From the NCBI RefSeq assembly GCF_026627425.1, contig NZ_JAPNLH010000021.1, positions 1-52,104 of the forward strand: a stretch of DNA of 52,104 nt. The letters are read 5' to 3'. Of this stretch, positions 17,512 to 24,927 are shown piece after piece. Below the pieces are notes generated by a model. That model worked only from the letters and a program-made list of their open reading frames with translations. It was not told the origin of the DNA and did no database searches. A program made the translations under genes and the position numbers. The stretch's first letter is position 1; every line of letters starts with the position of its first letter. Source of the DNA: Arthrobacter endolithicus (GTDB lineage: Bacteria > Actinomycetota > Actinomycetes > Actinomycetales > Micrococcaceae).

Positions 17512-18924
17512 TTATTGGTGGTTGTGTTTTAGGGCTTGGCCGAGGATGTGTGCGCCTTGTGGATAGGCGCCGGGATTTGGTCCTGAGTAGTTGAGGCGAA
17601 TGAAGGGACCGGTGGGTTCGGCGGGGAACCATTCGTTGCCGGCAGCGATAATGACTCCGTCTTTCTCGCAGTCGCTGGTGAGCCGTTCGAGGTTGGTTCC
17701 GTCGGGCAGGCGCAGCCACAGGTTTAGTCCGCCTTGGGGGATGGTTTCGATATGTGCTTCCGGGGTGTGGTCCCTGAGGCTGCTGACCAACAGGTCGCGG
17801 CGTGATTGAAGGAGGTGGCGCAGGTTGCGTAGGTGGGTTTGCCAGCTAGGCTGTGTGACAACTTCCAGGGCGGCTGCTTGGAGAATGCCGCTGACATACA
17901 TCGTTTCGGCGCCCCTGTCGGCGAGGATGCGGTCTTTGGCCGGGCCGCGGGCGATGATGGCTGCGATGCGGATTGCCGGGGAGACGCTCTTGGTAAGGGA
18001 TCGAAGGTAGATGACGTGGCCGGAATCGTCATGTGCAGCTACGGGGGCGGGGGTGGTAGTGATGCCGAAGTCATGGGCCCAATCGTCCTCGACAAGGAAC
18101 GCTCCATGGCTAAGAACGACGTCCAATATTTGCTCTGCCCGTTCCCTGGACCATTGTGACCCTGTGGGGTTGGCGTAGTGGGGTTGTGCGTAGAACATGC
18201 GTGCACCGGATTCCTCGAAAGCCCTGGCCAGTTCGACCGGGTCCGGTCCGTCGGGACCGCTGGGTACCGGGATGAGCCGAACACCGGCGTTCCGTGCGGC
18301 CAGGATGGCGCCCCAATAGGTAGGAGATTCAATCAGCAAAGGCTGTCCGCTCCCGAGCAGGGCGCTGAAGATCGAGCTAAGTCCGCTCTGGCTTCCCGGC
18401 AGCACGATGACATCGCTGGGGGTGGGCGGGTTGATCCCGGCAGGAGTGGCGGCGCCCAGTTCGCGGGCGAACCACGATTGCAGCTCCGGCAGGCCCGCGA
18501 CGGGCGGGCGGGACAGTGCCGTATCTCCCCGGGCGGCTCGCGTCAGAGCAGCCTGCACCAGTCGTTCCGGCAACAGTTCCCGGTCCGGATAGCCCGAATG
18601 GAAACCTATTGCTTCGTTGGAGACGGTGCGCATCGTAGAGGAAGCCGGCGGTAGCAGTACCTGGAGTGAACCCAGCGCGGTGCTTTGCCACCCATAGTCA
18701 GAAGGGCGTGCTGTCCGCACGGCTCGCACGAAGGTCCCTACTCCGGGCCGGCTCTCGATCAACCCTTGCATCGTGAGGACTTGCAAGGCCTTCTGCACGG
18801 TGACGGGACTGGCTTGAAATTCAGCAACAAGTGCCCTGGTGGAGGGCAAGCGGGATCCCGGTGGGGACGTGGAGATCCATTCCTTAAGTCGCGTCACAAT
18901 ACGGGAGCTGCTATCGTTGTTCAT
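17512..18924 (-). CDS. MocR-type regulator (GntR HTH + aminotransferase domain)
   Basis: A 470-residue transcription factor. Residues 1-70 are a GntR winged helix (SSRIVTRLKEWISTSPPG, LPSTRALVAEFQASPVTV, IESRPGVGTFV). After a linker comes a class I aminotransferase fold: LPGSQSGLSSIFSALL, YAQPHYANPTGSQWS, and the PLP-binding lysine in YLRSLTKSVSPAIRIA. MocR proteins bind pyridoxal phosphate and usually control a divergent gene set. Here that is an EamA exporter and a PaiB-like flavoprotein. The frame stays open to 19593, but the extension overlaps the exporter on the other strand and is not family-like. ATG 18924 starts exactly at the GntR domain. No ribosome-binding site precedes it; the start lies within a palindrome. 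Confidence 0.9.
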   Translation of the reverse strand: MNNDSSSRIVTRLKEWISTSPPGSRLPSTRALVAEFQASPVTVQKALQVLTMQGLIESRPGVGTFVRAVRTARPSDYGWQSTALGSLQVLLPPASSTMRTVSNEAIGFHSGYPDRELLPERLVQAALTRAARGDTALSRPPVAGLPELQSWFARELGAATPAGINPPTPSDVIVLPGSQSGLSSIFSALLGSGQPLLIESPTYWGAILAARNAGVRLIPVPSGPDGPDPVELARAFEESGARMFYAQPHYANPTGSQWSRERAEQILDVVLSHGAFLVEDDWAHDFGITTTPAPVAAHDDSGHVIYLRSLTKSVSPAIRIAAIIARGPAKDRILADRGAETMYVSGILQAAALEVVTQPSWQTHLRNLRHLLQSRRDLLVSSLRDHTPEAHIETIPQGGLNLWLRLPDGTNLERLTSDCEKDGVIIAAGNEWFPAEPTGPFIRLNYSGPNPGAYPQGAHILGQALKHNHQ

Positions 18925-18940
18925 GAGAAGCAATGATAGC
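18910..18940. promoter_or_regulatory. Palindrome over two overlapping divergent starts
   Basis: GCTATCGTTG (18910-18919) and CAATGATAGC (18931-18940) form a 10-bp inverted repeat with one mismatch. The centre (18920-18930) contains TCATGAG, where the ATG of MocR (18924-18922, - strand) and of EamA (18923-18925, + strand) overlap by two bases. Each arm holds a -10-like hexamer reading toward its own gene: TATCGT at 18912-18917 for EamA and TATCAT on the - strand for MocR. This suggests leaderless divergent transcripts under one operator. Confidence 0.55.
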
Positions 18941-19864
18941 GCTACTACGTTTGTTCGCCCAGTGCTACCAAATCGCGCCCCTACGGGCCTCTGGTGGGGG
19001 CTGCTGGGTGTAGCGGCCTTTTCCTTTACTGTGCCGCTCACCCGGGTTGCCGTTGGCGGGTTGTCACCGCTGTTTGTTGGTTCAGGCCGCGCGGTGGTCG
19101 CCGCCATTTTGGCTGCCCTTGCCCTTGCCCTCACCCGCCAGCATCCTCCGCGCGGGAAGCAGTGGCTGCGGTTGTCCGTGATTGCCGGCGGTATTGTTGT
19201 CGGCTTCCCGCTCCTGACATCCTTTGCGCTCACGACGGCTCCGGCCAGCCACGGTGCCGTCGTCATCGCGCTGCTCCCGGCAGCAACGGCCACGGCTGCG
19301 GTCCTTCGCGGCCGCGAACACCCCTCGAAAGCCTTCTGGGCGGCCACCAGCGTTGGGGCGCTGGCAGCCCTTGGCTTCGCTTTCCGCCAATCAGGAGGGC
19401 TCGGGGCTCTCGGCTGGACTGACCTGCTCCTCTTTGGTGCCGTGATCGCCGCAGCCATCGGGTATGCCGAAGGAGGTCTGCTGGCCCGAGAGCTCGGCGC
19501 CTGGCAAACCGTGTCCTGGGCCCTGGTCCTGGCATCCCCACTCATGATCACCCTGACCGGAGTGGCCATGGCCCAACAACCCGCATCAGCCACACCGATT
19601 CAATGGGCTTCGTTCGCCTACCTGGGCGTGATCAGTATGTTCTTGGGCTTCTTCGCCTGGTACCACGGGCTCGCTATCGGGCCCATGGCCCAAGTCAGTC
19701 AGATTCAACTCGTACAACCCGTCCTCAGCATTTGCTGGGCCTGGCTCTTACTGGGCGAAACCCTGAACTGGACCACCATCTTGGGCGGCCTGGCCGTGAT
19801 CCTGTGCGCGGGCTCTGCCGTCCGGACCCGGCTCAGCGCATCGCGGAAACCGAAAAATCCCTGA
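18923..19864 (+). CDS. EamA-family exporter (DMT superfamily)
   Basis: A 313-residue inner-membrane transporter of the drug/metabolite superfamily with ten predicted helices in two EamA halves. Examples are GLWWGLLGVAAFSFTVPLTR at the start, PLFVGSGRAVVAAILAALALAL, LLPAATATAAVL, and in the second half WASFAYLGVISMFLGFFAWYHGLAIG and QIQLVQPVLSICWAWLLLGE, a strongly conserved EamA stretch. Such proteins export amino acids or other metabolites. The frame is open from 18839, inside the MocR gene. ATG 18923 is preferred because it just precedes the first helix and lies opposite the MocR start; GTG 18960 is an alternative. It is followed 32 bp on by a PaiB-like gene, likely one operon under MocR control. 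Confidence 0.88.
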   Translation: MRSNDSATTFVRPVLPNRAPTGLWWGLLGVAAFSFTVPLTRVAVGGLSPLFVGSGRAVVAAILAALALALTRQHPPRGKQWLRLSVIAGGIVVGFPLLTSFALTTAPASHGAVVIALLPAATATAAVLRGREHPSKAFWAATSVGALAALGFAFRQSGGLGALGWTDLLLFGAVIAAAIGYAEGGLLARELGAWQTVSWALVLASPLMITLTGVAMAQQPASATPIQWASFAYLGVISMFLGFFAWYHGLAIGPMAQVSQIQLVQPVLSICWAWLLLGETLNWTTILGGLAVILCAGSAVRTRLSASRKPKNP

Positions 19865-19896
19865 CCACCCGCATCTTCTCTTGAAGGAACACTGCC

Positions 19897-20529
19897 ATGT
19901 ATGTCCCGGAACACTTCACTGCCAGCCCCACCGACATCCACGACCTGCTTAATGGACCATCCGCCGCCAACCTGATCACCATGACGCAGGAAGGGCTGCT
20001 CGCCACACTGCTGCCGTTCGTCTACGACGCCACCATCGGTGACCATGGAGCACTGCACACCCACGTGGCCAGAAACAACACCCAATGGTCCGAACCTACA
20101 ATCAGTGAATCCCTGGCCATCATCCAAGGTCCGGACGCCTACATCTCCCCATCCTGGTACGCAGCAAAGACCGAACACGGACGCGTCGTACCAACCTGGA
20201 ACTACTCCACCGCCCACGTATACGGCAACCTCATGATCCACGAGGATCCGGCCTGGCTTGGCAACCACATCCGTGCACTGACCAACACCAATGAAGCCGG
20301 ATCAGAGCCTCCCTGGACGGTGGACGATGCACCCAAGAAATACATCGCCGGTCAACTCCGAGCCATTGTCGGAATCGAACTGGTCATCACCAGAATCGAT
20401 GCGAAGAAAAAACTCAGCCAAAACCGCCCCGAGACCGACATCCACGGAGTCATAGCAGGGCTCCAAGGACGCGGCCATTTCCACATGACCACCCAAATAG
20501 AGCAAACCAGAGCCCGAATAACCAAGTAG
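19897..20529 (+). CDS. FMN-binding PaiB-family protein
   Basis: A 210-residue cytosolic flavin-binding split-barrel protein of the PaiB/FMN-binding negative regulator family. Typical blocks are MYVPEHFTASPTDIHDLL at the start, LLATLLPFVYD, LHTHVARNN, VVPTWNYSTAHVYGNL and the C-terminal EKKLSQNR-like KKKLSQNRPETD. In Bacillus PaiB acts with PaiA in regulating degradative enzymes; elsewhere the family is linked to FMN and pyridoxine-oxidase-like chemistry, so its enzyme role is open. GAAGGA sits 8 bp before the ATG. Being encoded with an EamA exporter beside a PLP-binding MocR regulator suggests a role in handling a vitamin B6 or amino-acid-type compound (inference). Confidence 0.88.
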   Translation: MYVPEHFTASPTDIHDLLNGPSAANLITMTQEGLLATLLPFVYDATIGDHGALHTHVARNNTQWSEPTISESLAIIQGPDAYISPSWYAAKTEHGRVVPTWNYSTAHVYGNLMIHEDPAWLGNHIRALTNTNEAGSEPPWTVDDAPKKYIAGQLRAIVGIELVITRIDAKKKLSQNRPETDIHGVIAGLQGRGHFHMTTQIEQTRARITK

Positions 20530-20620
20530 CCCAACGGTCCCAACACAAACACCAAGCAAAAGAGAAAAACATGAATTAGGAGAGCACGCAACGCGAAGCT
20601 TCAATCACATCGCATCAACC

Positions 20621-20650
20621 GTCCCGCATACCGTTCCGCTTACGAACGGT
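20621..20650 (+). repeat. Dispersed hairpin repeat, copy e
   Basis: Starts GTCCCGCATACCG and contains the perfect inverted repeat ACCGTTC-CGCTTAC-GAACGGT (20630-20650). It is related to copies at 2312 and 3258 and lies between the PaiB gene and the ISL3 fragment. Confidence 0.5.
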
Positions 20651-20693
20651 TCGTCGCTGTTCAAAGAACTTCGTGCATTCAGTGCCTTTTGAC

Positions 20694-21015
20694 GGCTCTT
20701 CGCATTTGAGCATGGTTAGGGTGGCCTAAGAATCTCGGTTGGCGGGATTTTCTATGGCCTGTGTGGCGTGGCGGTGCGCGAGTGAGGTCAGGGTCCCCTT
20801 GAATTGGTAGCGACCAAGCTTCCGATCACAAAAGAGACCCTGACTTGTCTGATTCTATGTCCTGTCCCGGTGGGCAGTGGTGCGAACGCGCCGACACGAT
20901 GTTCGGCCTCGACGGGGTGCACGTACTCTCCGCCGCCAACACTGCTAGCAGGCTCGTCCTTCATGTCGAAACCGATCAGAGTGCCACCGGCTGCCCGGAC
21001 TGCGGGGTCGCCGCA
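20694..21015 (+). mobile_element. ISL3-family left-end fragment
   Basis: The sequence from GGCTCTTCGCATTTGAG (20694-20710) looks like an ISL3-family terminal repeat. The first roughly 57 codons of an ISL3 transposase follow, with the zinc-finger start (CPGGQWCERAD ... GCPDCGV). The rest of the element and its right end are missing. Within the leader, GTCAGGGTC (20787-20795) and GACCCTGAC (20836-20844) form an inverted repeat just ahead of the start codon. Coding sequence passes straight from the transposase into an arginase-type protein at about 21012. Confidence 0.65.
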
Positions 21016-21675
21016 TCGGACGTGTTGCAGGATCTTGGGCCTCGCAGCCTGTTGACTTTGGGTGGAGACTGCACCGTGGAAGTAGCCTCGGTGTCCTGCC
21101 TGGCCTCGATCTATCCGAACCTGCATGTGGTATGGATCGACGCCCACGCCGATCTGAACACGCCGGAGTCCAGCCCCAGCGGACATGCGCACGGCATGCC
21201 GCTGCGGACACTGTTCGGCGACGGCCACCCGAGCCTTGTGCCGGCCACTACCGTGTCCCCGCAACAATGCGCTCTTCTGTGTGACCGCTCCATGGATCCG
21301 CCCGAATGGGCGTTCATCGATGAATACGAGTTGCCACTGCTGACCGGCAAGCAGTTGCAAAACGAACCGCATCGGCTGGAACAGCTCCTTGACCGGTGGC
21401 TGCCGGACGGTGTGCCGCTTGACGTGCACCTGGATCTGGACGTCCTGGACACCAAGGTGTGGCCGGCAGTCCCGGTTCCCGAGCCTGACGGCCTGGACAT
21501 CGCCAGCTTGGTCGATGTGATCAACAAGCTTCGAGCTCGGGGCAAACTGGTCGGTGTTGGTATCACCGAATATGTACCTGGCGTGGACCACGATCCATTA
21601 ACGCTTTGGCCGGTGCTGAAGGCCCTGGGCATCGCCGTCCATGGCCGTGAAGACAAGGAAGCTCTCGAGGGATGA
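20845..21675 (+). CDS. ISL3 N-terminus fused in frame to a ureohydrolase
   Basis: A 276-residue chimera. Residues 1-57 match the N-terminus of ISL3 transposases (zinc-ribbon pattern with CPDCG, and VFGLDGVHVL-like LDGVHVLSAANT). From about residue 58 it is an arginase/agmatinase-family protein: LLTLGGDCTVE, WIDAHADLNTP, SGHAHGMPLR and LDVHLDLDVLDTKVWP, which supply most of the Asp/His ligands of the two manganese ions. The normal first 60-70 residues of the ureohydrolase are absent, and with them part of the beta-sheet core, so activity is doubtful. Start is TTG 20845 or ATG 20857. It overlaps the following SGNH gene by 4 bp (ATGA), so translation still feeds that gene. Confidence 0.8.
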   Translation: MSDSMSCPGGQWCERADTMFGLDGVHVLSAANTASRLVLHVETDQSATGCPDCGVAASDVLQDLGPRSLLTLGGDCTVEVASVSCLASIYPNLHVVWIDAHADLNTPESSPSGHAHGMPLRTLFGDGHPSLVPATTVSPQQCALLCDRSMDPPEWAFIDEYELPLLTGKQLQNEPHRLEQLLDRWLPDGVPLDVHLDLDVLDTKVWPAVPVPEPDGLDIASLVDVINKLRARGKLVGVGITEYVPGVDHDPLTLWPVLKALGIAVHGREDKEALEG

Positions 21676-22337
21676 GGGAGTCTCAGGCGAATACTGCGGA
21701 TGTTGTAGAACAGCGGGAACCGGATGTGCGGGTCCGTTTTGTCGGCGACTCTTTCGTGGCAGGAGTTGGCGACGCACGGCACCTTGGCTGGGCAGGGCGC
21801 CTGGCAGCGCACAGCCATGCTCAAGGGCTGATCTTGACTTCGTACAATTTGGGGATTCGGCGTGACACCAGTGCCGACATTCTTCGCCGTTTCCAGGCCG
21901 AATGCACTCCCCATCTGCCCTTCGGCAGTCACGCGGGAGTCGTTTTGTCCTTCGGTGTCAATGACACCATGTTTGAATACGGAAGATCCCGGGTGGCGGC
22001 CGAAGACTCGGTCACGCATCTGCGCGCTTTGCTGCGGGGGCTGGATGCGGAGGGGTGGCCCGTGATGATGGCAGGGCCTCCAGCAGTCGATGACGAACAG
22101 CACAATGAACGCATCATTGCCCTTGATGCCTCGCTGGCGGCTGAATGCGATCGCCAATCCGTACCCTACGTCAGTGTCGTGCGAGAACTACAGAGTCATG
22201 ACGCTTGGCGGCGGGAGGTCCGCGAGGGCGACGGCGCCCACCCTGGAGCCGGTGGCTACGGGACTCTGGCCAGCCTGCTGCGCCCGACCTGGGAGGACTG
22301 GCTTACTGCCGTGCGCTCCCAGCCGTCAAGAAACTAA
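21672..22337 (+). CDS. SGNH/GDSL-type hydrolase
   Basis: A 221-residue hydrolase of the SGNH (GDSL-like lipase/esterase) fold. Block I is VRFVGDSFVAGVGD with the catalytic Ser; block II has SYNLGIRRDTS with the oxyanion Gly; block III is LSFGVNDTMFEYG with the Asn; block V is EGDGAHPGAGGYGTLASL with the Asp and His two residues apart. No signal peptide, so cytosolic. Relatives cleave acyl or acetyl esters; substrate unknown. The start overlaps the stop of the arginase chimera (ATGA at 21672-21675), so the original arrangement was probably an arginase-SGNH operon that lost its promoter to ISL3 sequence. Confidence 0.85.
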   Translation: MRESQANTADVVEQREPDVRVRFVGDSFVAGVGDARHLGWAGRLAAHSHAQGLILTSYNLGIRRDTSADILRRFQAECTPHLPFGSHAGVVLSFGVNDTMFEYGRSRVAAEDSVTHLRALLRGLDAEGWPVMMAGPPAVDDEQHNERIIALDASLAAECDRQSVPYVSVVRELQSHDAWRREVREGDGAHPGAGGYGTLASLLRPTWEDWLTAVRSQPSRN

Positions 22338-22393
22338 ATACCTGGCGTCCAGCGGCCTCCTTGGCAGCGTTTCGGCGCAGCTACCCATCACAT

Positions 22394-22419
22394 GTCGGGA
22401 AGGTTTCCTTACGGTTTAC
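22394..22419 (+). repeat. Possible diverged copy of the ~27-bp repeat
   Basis: Reads GTCGGGAAGGTTTCC then TTACGG, resembling GTCCCG...GGTTCCGCTTACGGAC. It lies in the gap between the SGNH gene and the convergent GNAT gene. Confidence 0.3.
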
Positions 22420-22581
22420 GCTGTCACCTAACGCACTGGGGAAACGATTCGCCATGCCCCCTACTTAGATGCCCCTAAAGTGTCCGTCTACTATTCCGTT
22501 TTCGGAGGTGGTATGGAAGGGTGGTGCAGGCGACTTGGAAACTCAGTGCACTTGATATTGAGCGCCGACACCAAAGACGGC

Positions 22582-23043
22582 TCAGGTACGGCTGATGGGC
22601 AAACGCAGCGTTGGTTGCTCTCGGCGCGTCCAACCAAGAGATTCATAGAGGGCGAGCCCGTCCACACTGGCTGCAAGGTCAACTCTCGCAACAGAAGTTT
22701 CGTCACGGAACCATTCAATAAGGGCTTCAACACACGCGCGAGCATATCCTTGGCGACGGTGGCCCCTGAGGGTGATCACATTCGACAGGTGTCCGGTGAC
22801 GGCGGCGCTACTTGATGGCGACGGCGGTGCCGTGTGCACGTAGCCAAGTGCGGCCGCAACAGCTGTGTCAGCGACGTAAACGACGTACGCGCAAGCGTCC
22901 ACATTCAAGTGCTCCGCGAACCACTTCGACGCTTCGCAACGCCATGCGGCTTCTGGGCGGCCTTCGTGGTCCATAGTCTCGAACATCGCTGCCCGAAGTG
23001 CCACGAGGGTATTGACATCATCGATTGTCGCGCGCTGGATCAT
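22582..23043 (-). CDS. GNAT-family N-acetyltransferase
   Basis: A 153-residue GNAT enzyme. The start MIQRATIDDVNTLVALRAAMFETM is a normal first strand and helix. The CoA-binding loop is LRGHRRQGYARACVEALIEW (RxxGxA), the preceding strand LSNVITLRG, and the tail ALYESLGWTRREQPTLRLPI. Acceptor unknown. No Shine-Dalgarno sequence is visible upstream of ATG 23043. Neither neighbour is functionally linked: the SGNH gene is convergent and an IS3 element lies upstream. Confidence 0.85.
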   Translation of the reverse strand: MIQRATIDDVNTLVALRAAMFETMDHEGRPEAAWRCEASKWFAEHLNVDACAYVVYVADTAVAAALGYVHTAPPSPSSSAAVTGHLSNVITLRGHRRQGYARACVEALIEWFRDETSVARVDLAASVDGLALYESLGWTRREQPTLRLPISRT

Positions 23044-23658
23044 AAAGTAATTGTGCCAGAGCAGGTGCAGTGACAGAGCAAGGAAGAGGAAGAGCGTCGA
23101 GAGGGCGGCGCGGACATTCTGACCAGCTCACTGACACCGAGTTCCAGCTTGAGTTCCGTGCATCCCACAGAGACCCTTTGGATACCATCAGCCGGCTAAC
23201 AACAATTCTCGATCAAGCACAAAATAGGGCACCAACTGGCCTTGTAAAACTTGCCAACCCAGTATGTCATCCGCGAATTCGCGAAGGTTACGCGCAACTA
23301 CGACAGCGTCGTTGAAGGCCTGCGTAAGTCGGCTTTCTCGTATACCAGGCACAAACGCCGTTGACGAGGGGACTTTCGGCTGCTGTCAAACAGTGGGGAT
23401 AGGCTCGATCGCTGATATCCGGGAGGGGTGTTGTTTGTTGAGGCAAGAAACCGCAAGCACCCACAACTCCTGTTGATCATACCAATCTTCGAACTGCGGA
23501 CGCCCCCGACGACGGTGGCGCAACAAACGCGACGATACTGACGGAATTGCGATTGGTTTGGGTAAAAAGATCTCCTGGTTGCCGAGGACATCGGGTTGAG
23601 CGAGCGCGTCGGAGGGCTCCTAGCGATCATCTATGGGACGGCGCTGACCCGCATCGTC
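23044..23658. other. Gap with repeat copy 2
   Basis: No gene I can support. 23370-23463 is a copy of the dispersed element at 9585 and 49212. A 12-bp palindrome CGCGAATTCGCG lies at 23272-23283. The extreme left is upstream sequence of the GNAT gene. Confidence 0.45.
23370..23463 (+). repeat. Dispersed element, copy 2
   Basis: Shares TTTGTTGAGGCAAGAAACCG and its flanks with copies 1, 3 and 4. With copy 4 (49212-49336) it also shares about 50 bp of left-hand sequence (GGGATAGGCTCGA...GATATCCGGG), absent from copies 1 and 3. Similarity ends abruptly at CACCCAC (23463), so this copy is cut short on the right. Confidence 0.6.
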
Positions 23659-24578
23659 GGGTCTGCCCAGGTTCTGGTTGACAGTTTGGGTTGATATTTT
23701 GGTGACCGGTTGAGTGGTCTTGTTATTGTCTCAAACTCGATCGGTGTTAGTTTGCCGAGTCGGCGTTGGCGGCGTCGGCGGTGGTAGATTTTCTCGATCC
23801 AGACCACGATGGCCAGGCGTAGTTCTTCCTGTGTTTCCCAGCGTTTTTGGTTCAGCACGTTCTTTTGCAGCAGCGAGAAGAAACTTTCCATCGCGGCATT
23901 ATCTGCGCGTGCCCCGACCCTGCCCATGGACCCTCGCAGGCCTGCGGAGTCGATCAGGCGGGTGTATTTCTTGGACCGGAACTGCGAGCCCCGGTCCGAA
24001 TGTATGAGGGTTCCTTGCGGGTTCCGTTGACTGATCGCCGCAGTCAGCGCGTCAACGGCCAGAGCCGCTTTCATTCGGGAATCGATGGAGTACCCCACGA
24101 TCCTGTTGGAGTAGACATCCTTGACCGCACACAGATACAGCTTGCCCTCACTGGTGTGGTGCTCGGTAATGTCCGTCAGCCACAATTTATTGGCGGCTGT
24201 GGCTGTGAAGTCACGCTGGACGTGATCGTCATGAACGGGCGGGCCGGCTTTCTTCCCGGTCCCGCGCCGGCGGTGGATGACCGAGAGAATCCTGTTCTCG
24301 CTGCACAGCCGCCCCACCCGGGTCTCGGAAGCCACGAGGCCTTGTTCGTGGACGAGTTCGTCATGGATCAGCCGGTACCCGAACGTCGGCTCCTCAGCAT
24401 GGATGTCCAGGGCGGTGTTAACCAGGTGGGCTTCCTCCCAGTCCCGGTCACTGACCGGGTTCGCACACCACTGGTAGAAGGCTTGGCGGGAGAATCCCAA
24501 GACCCGGCAGGTCACCGCGACCGGCACCCGCACAGGGGCATCCGGGGCGGCCAGTTCAAGGACCAGCGGGTACATCAT
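23631..24578 (-). CDS. IS3-family transposase OrfB
   Basis: A 315-residue integrase-core protein. An N-terminal helical HTH_21 segment (CRVLGFSRQAFYQW ... PTFGYRLIHDEL) precedes the DDE core: Asp in NKLWLTDITEHH, Asp in LIHSDRGSQFRS, and Glu in NAAMESFFSLLQKNVL. Its ATG overlaps the orfA stop (ATGA at 24578-24575), so OrfB may be made by coupling or, as in many IS3 elements, as a fusion through frameshifting. The stop lies outside the terminal repeat, adding foreign residues (TMRVSAVP) to the C-terminus. The catalytic set is complete, so activity remains possible. Confidence 0.92.
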   Translation of the reverse strand: MMYPLVLELAAPDAPVRVPVAVTCRVLGFSRQAFYQWCANPVSDRDWEEAHLVNTALDIHAEEPTFGYRLIHDELVHEQGLVASETRVGRLCSENRILSVIHRRRGTGKKAGPPVHDDHVQRDFTATAANKLWLTDITEHHTSEGKLYLCAVKDVYSNRIVGYSIDSRMKAALAVDALTAAISQRNPQGTLIHSDRGSQFRSKKYTRLIDSAGLRGSMGRVGARADNAAMESFFSLLQKNVLNQKRWETQEELRLAIVVWIEKIYHRRRRQRRLGKLTPIEFETITRPLNRSPKYQPKLSTRTWADPTMRVSAVP

Positions 24579-24927
24579 TTTGGGTTGACATCCCGGGACA
24601 GGTAAGCCACCGCCCGGCGCATCACCTCCGCCTCCTGCTCGAGGAGACGGATGCGTTTCTTCGCCTCACGCAACTCGGTCGATTCTTCCCTGGTGACACC
24701 GGGGACCACCCCGTCCTGAACGTCGGCGATCTTCAACCACCGATGCAAGGCAGCCGGCGAAACAACGAAGTCCTTTGCGATCTGGACCAGGGCCGATTCA
24801 CCCTTACGGGCCACCGCGACCACATCACGGCGAAACTCTTCAGGAAAAGCTTTAGGCATGTCAAACATCCTTCCACCTGCAAGCCAAAACTCACAAGTCA
24901 GATGTCAATCAAACCCCGGGCAGACCC
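23659..24927 (-). mobile_element. IS3-family insertion sequence
   Basis: A nearly complete element of about 1.27 kb. Terminal inverted repeats lie at 23659-23683 (starts GGGTCTGCCCAGG) and 24903-24927 (reverse complement starts GGGTCTGCCCGGGG), about 20 of 25 identical. It encodes orfA and orfB on the - strand. No 3-bp target duplication is evident, and orfB reads 28 bp beyond the left repeat, so the element may have lost or rearranged a flank. Confidence 0.85.
24575..24868 (-). CDS. IS3-family transposase OrfA
   Basis: A 97-residue DNA-binding partner of OrfB. It has the standard OrfA layout: KAFPEEFRRDVVAVARKGE, a helix-turn-helix in QIAKDFVVSPAALHRWLK, then a leucine-zipper coiled coil (REAKKRIRLLEQEAEVMRRAV) used for pairing with OrfB, ending AYLSRDVNPK. 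It opens the IS3 transcript just inside the right terminal repeat and overlaps orfB by 4 bp. Confidence 0.92.
   Translation of the reverse strand: MFDMPKAFPEEFRRDVVAVARKGESALVQIAKDFVVSPAALHRWLKIADVQDGVVPGVTREESTELREAKKRIRLLEQEAEVMRRAVAYLSRDVNPK

Noticed and set aside
17512-19593. Extension of the MocR frame upstream to 693 residues
   Set aside because: The added 223 residues overlap the EamA transporter antisense and lack any domain; the GntR domain begins at 18924.
21111-22157. Long - strand open frame opposite the arginase and SGNH genes
   Set aside because: Both sense-strand genes carry clear catalytic motifs; the antisense frame has low-complexity Arg/Ser composition.
23272-23283. Palindrome CGCGAATTCGCG as a regulatory site
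   Set aside because: A single 12-bp palindrome in a gene-free gap with no partner or gene start near it.
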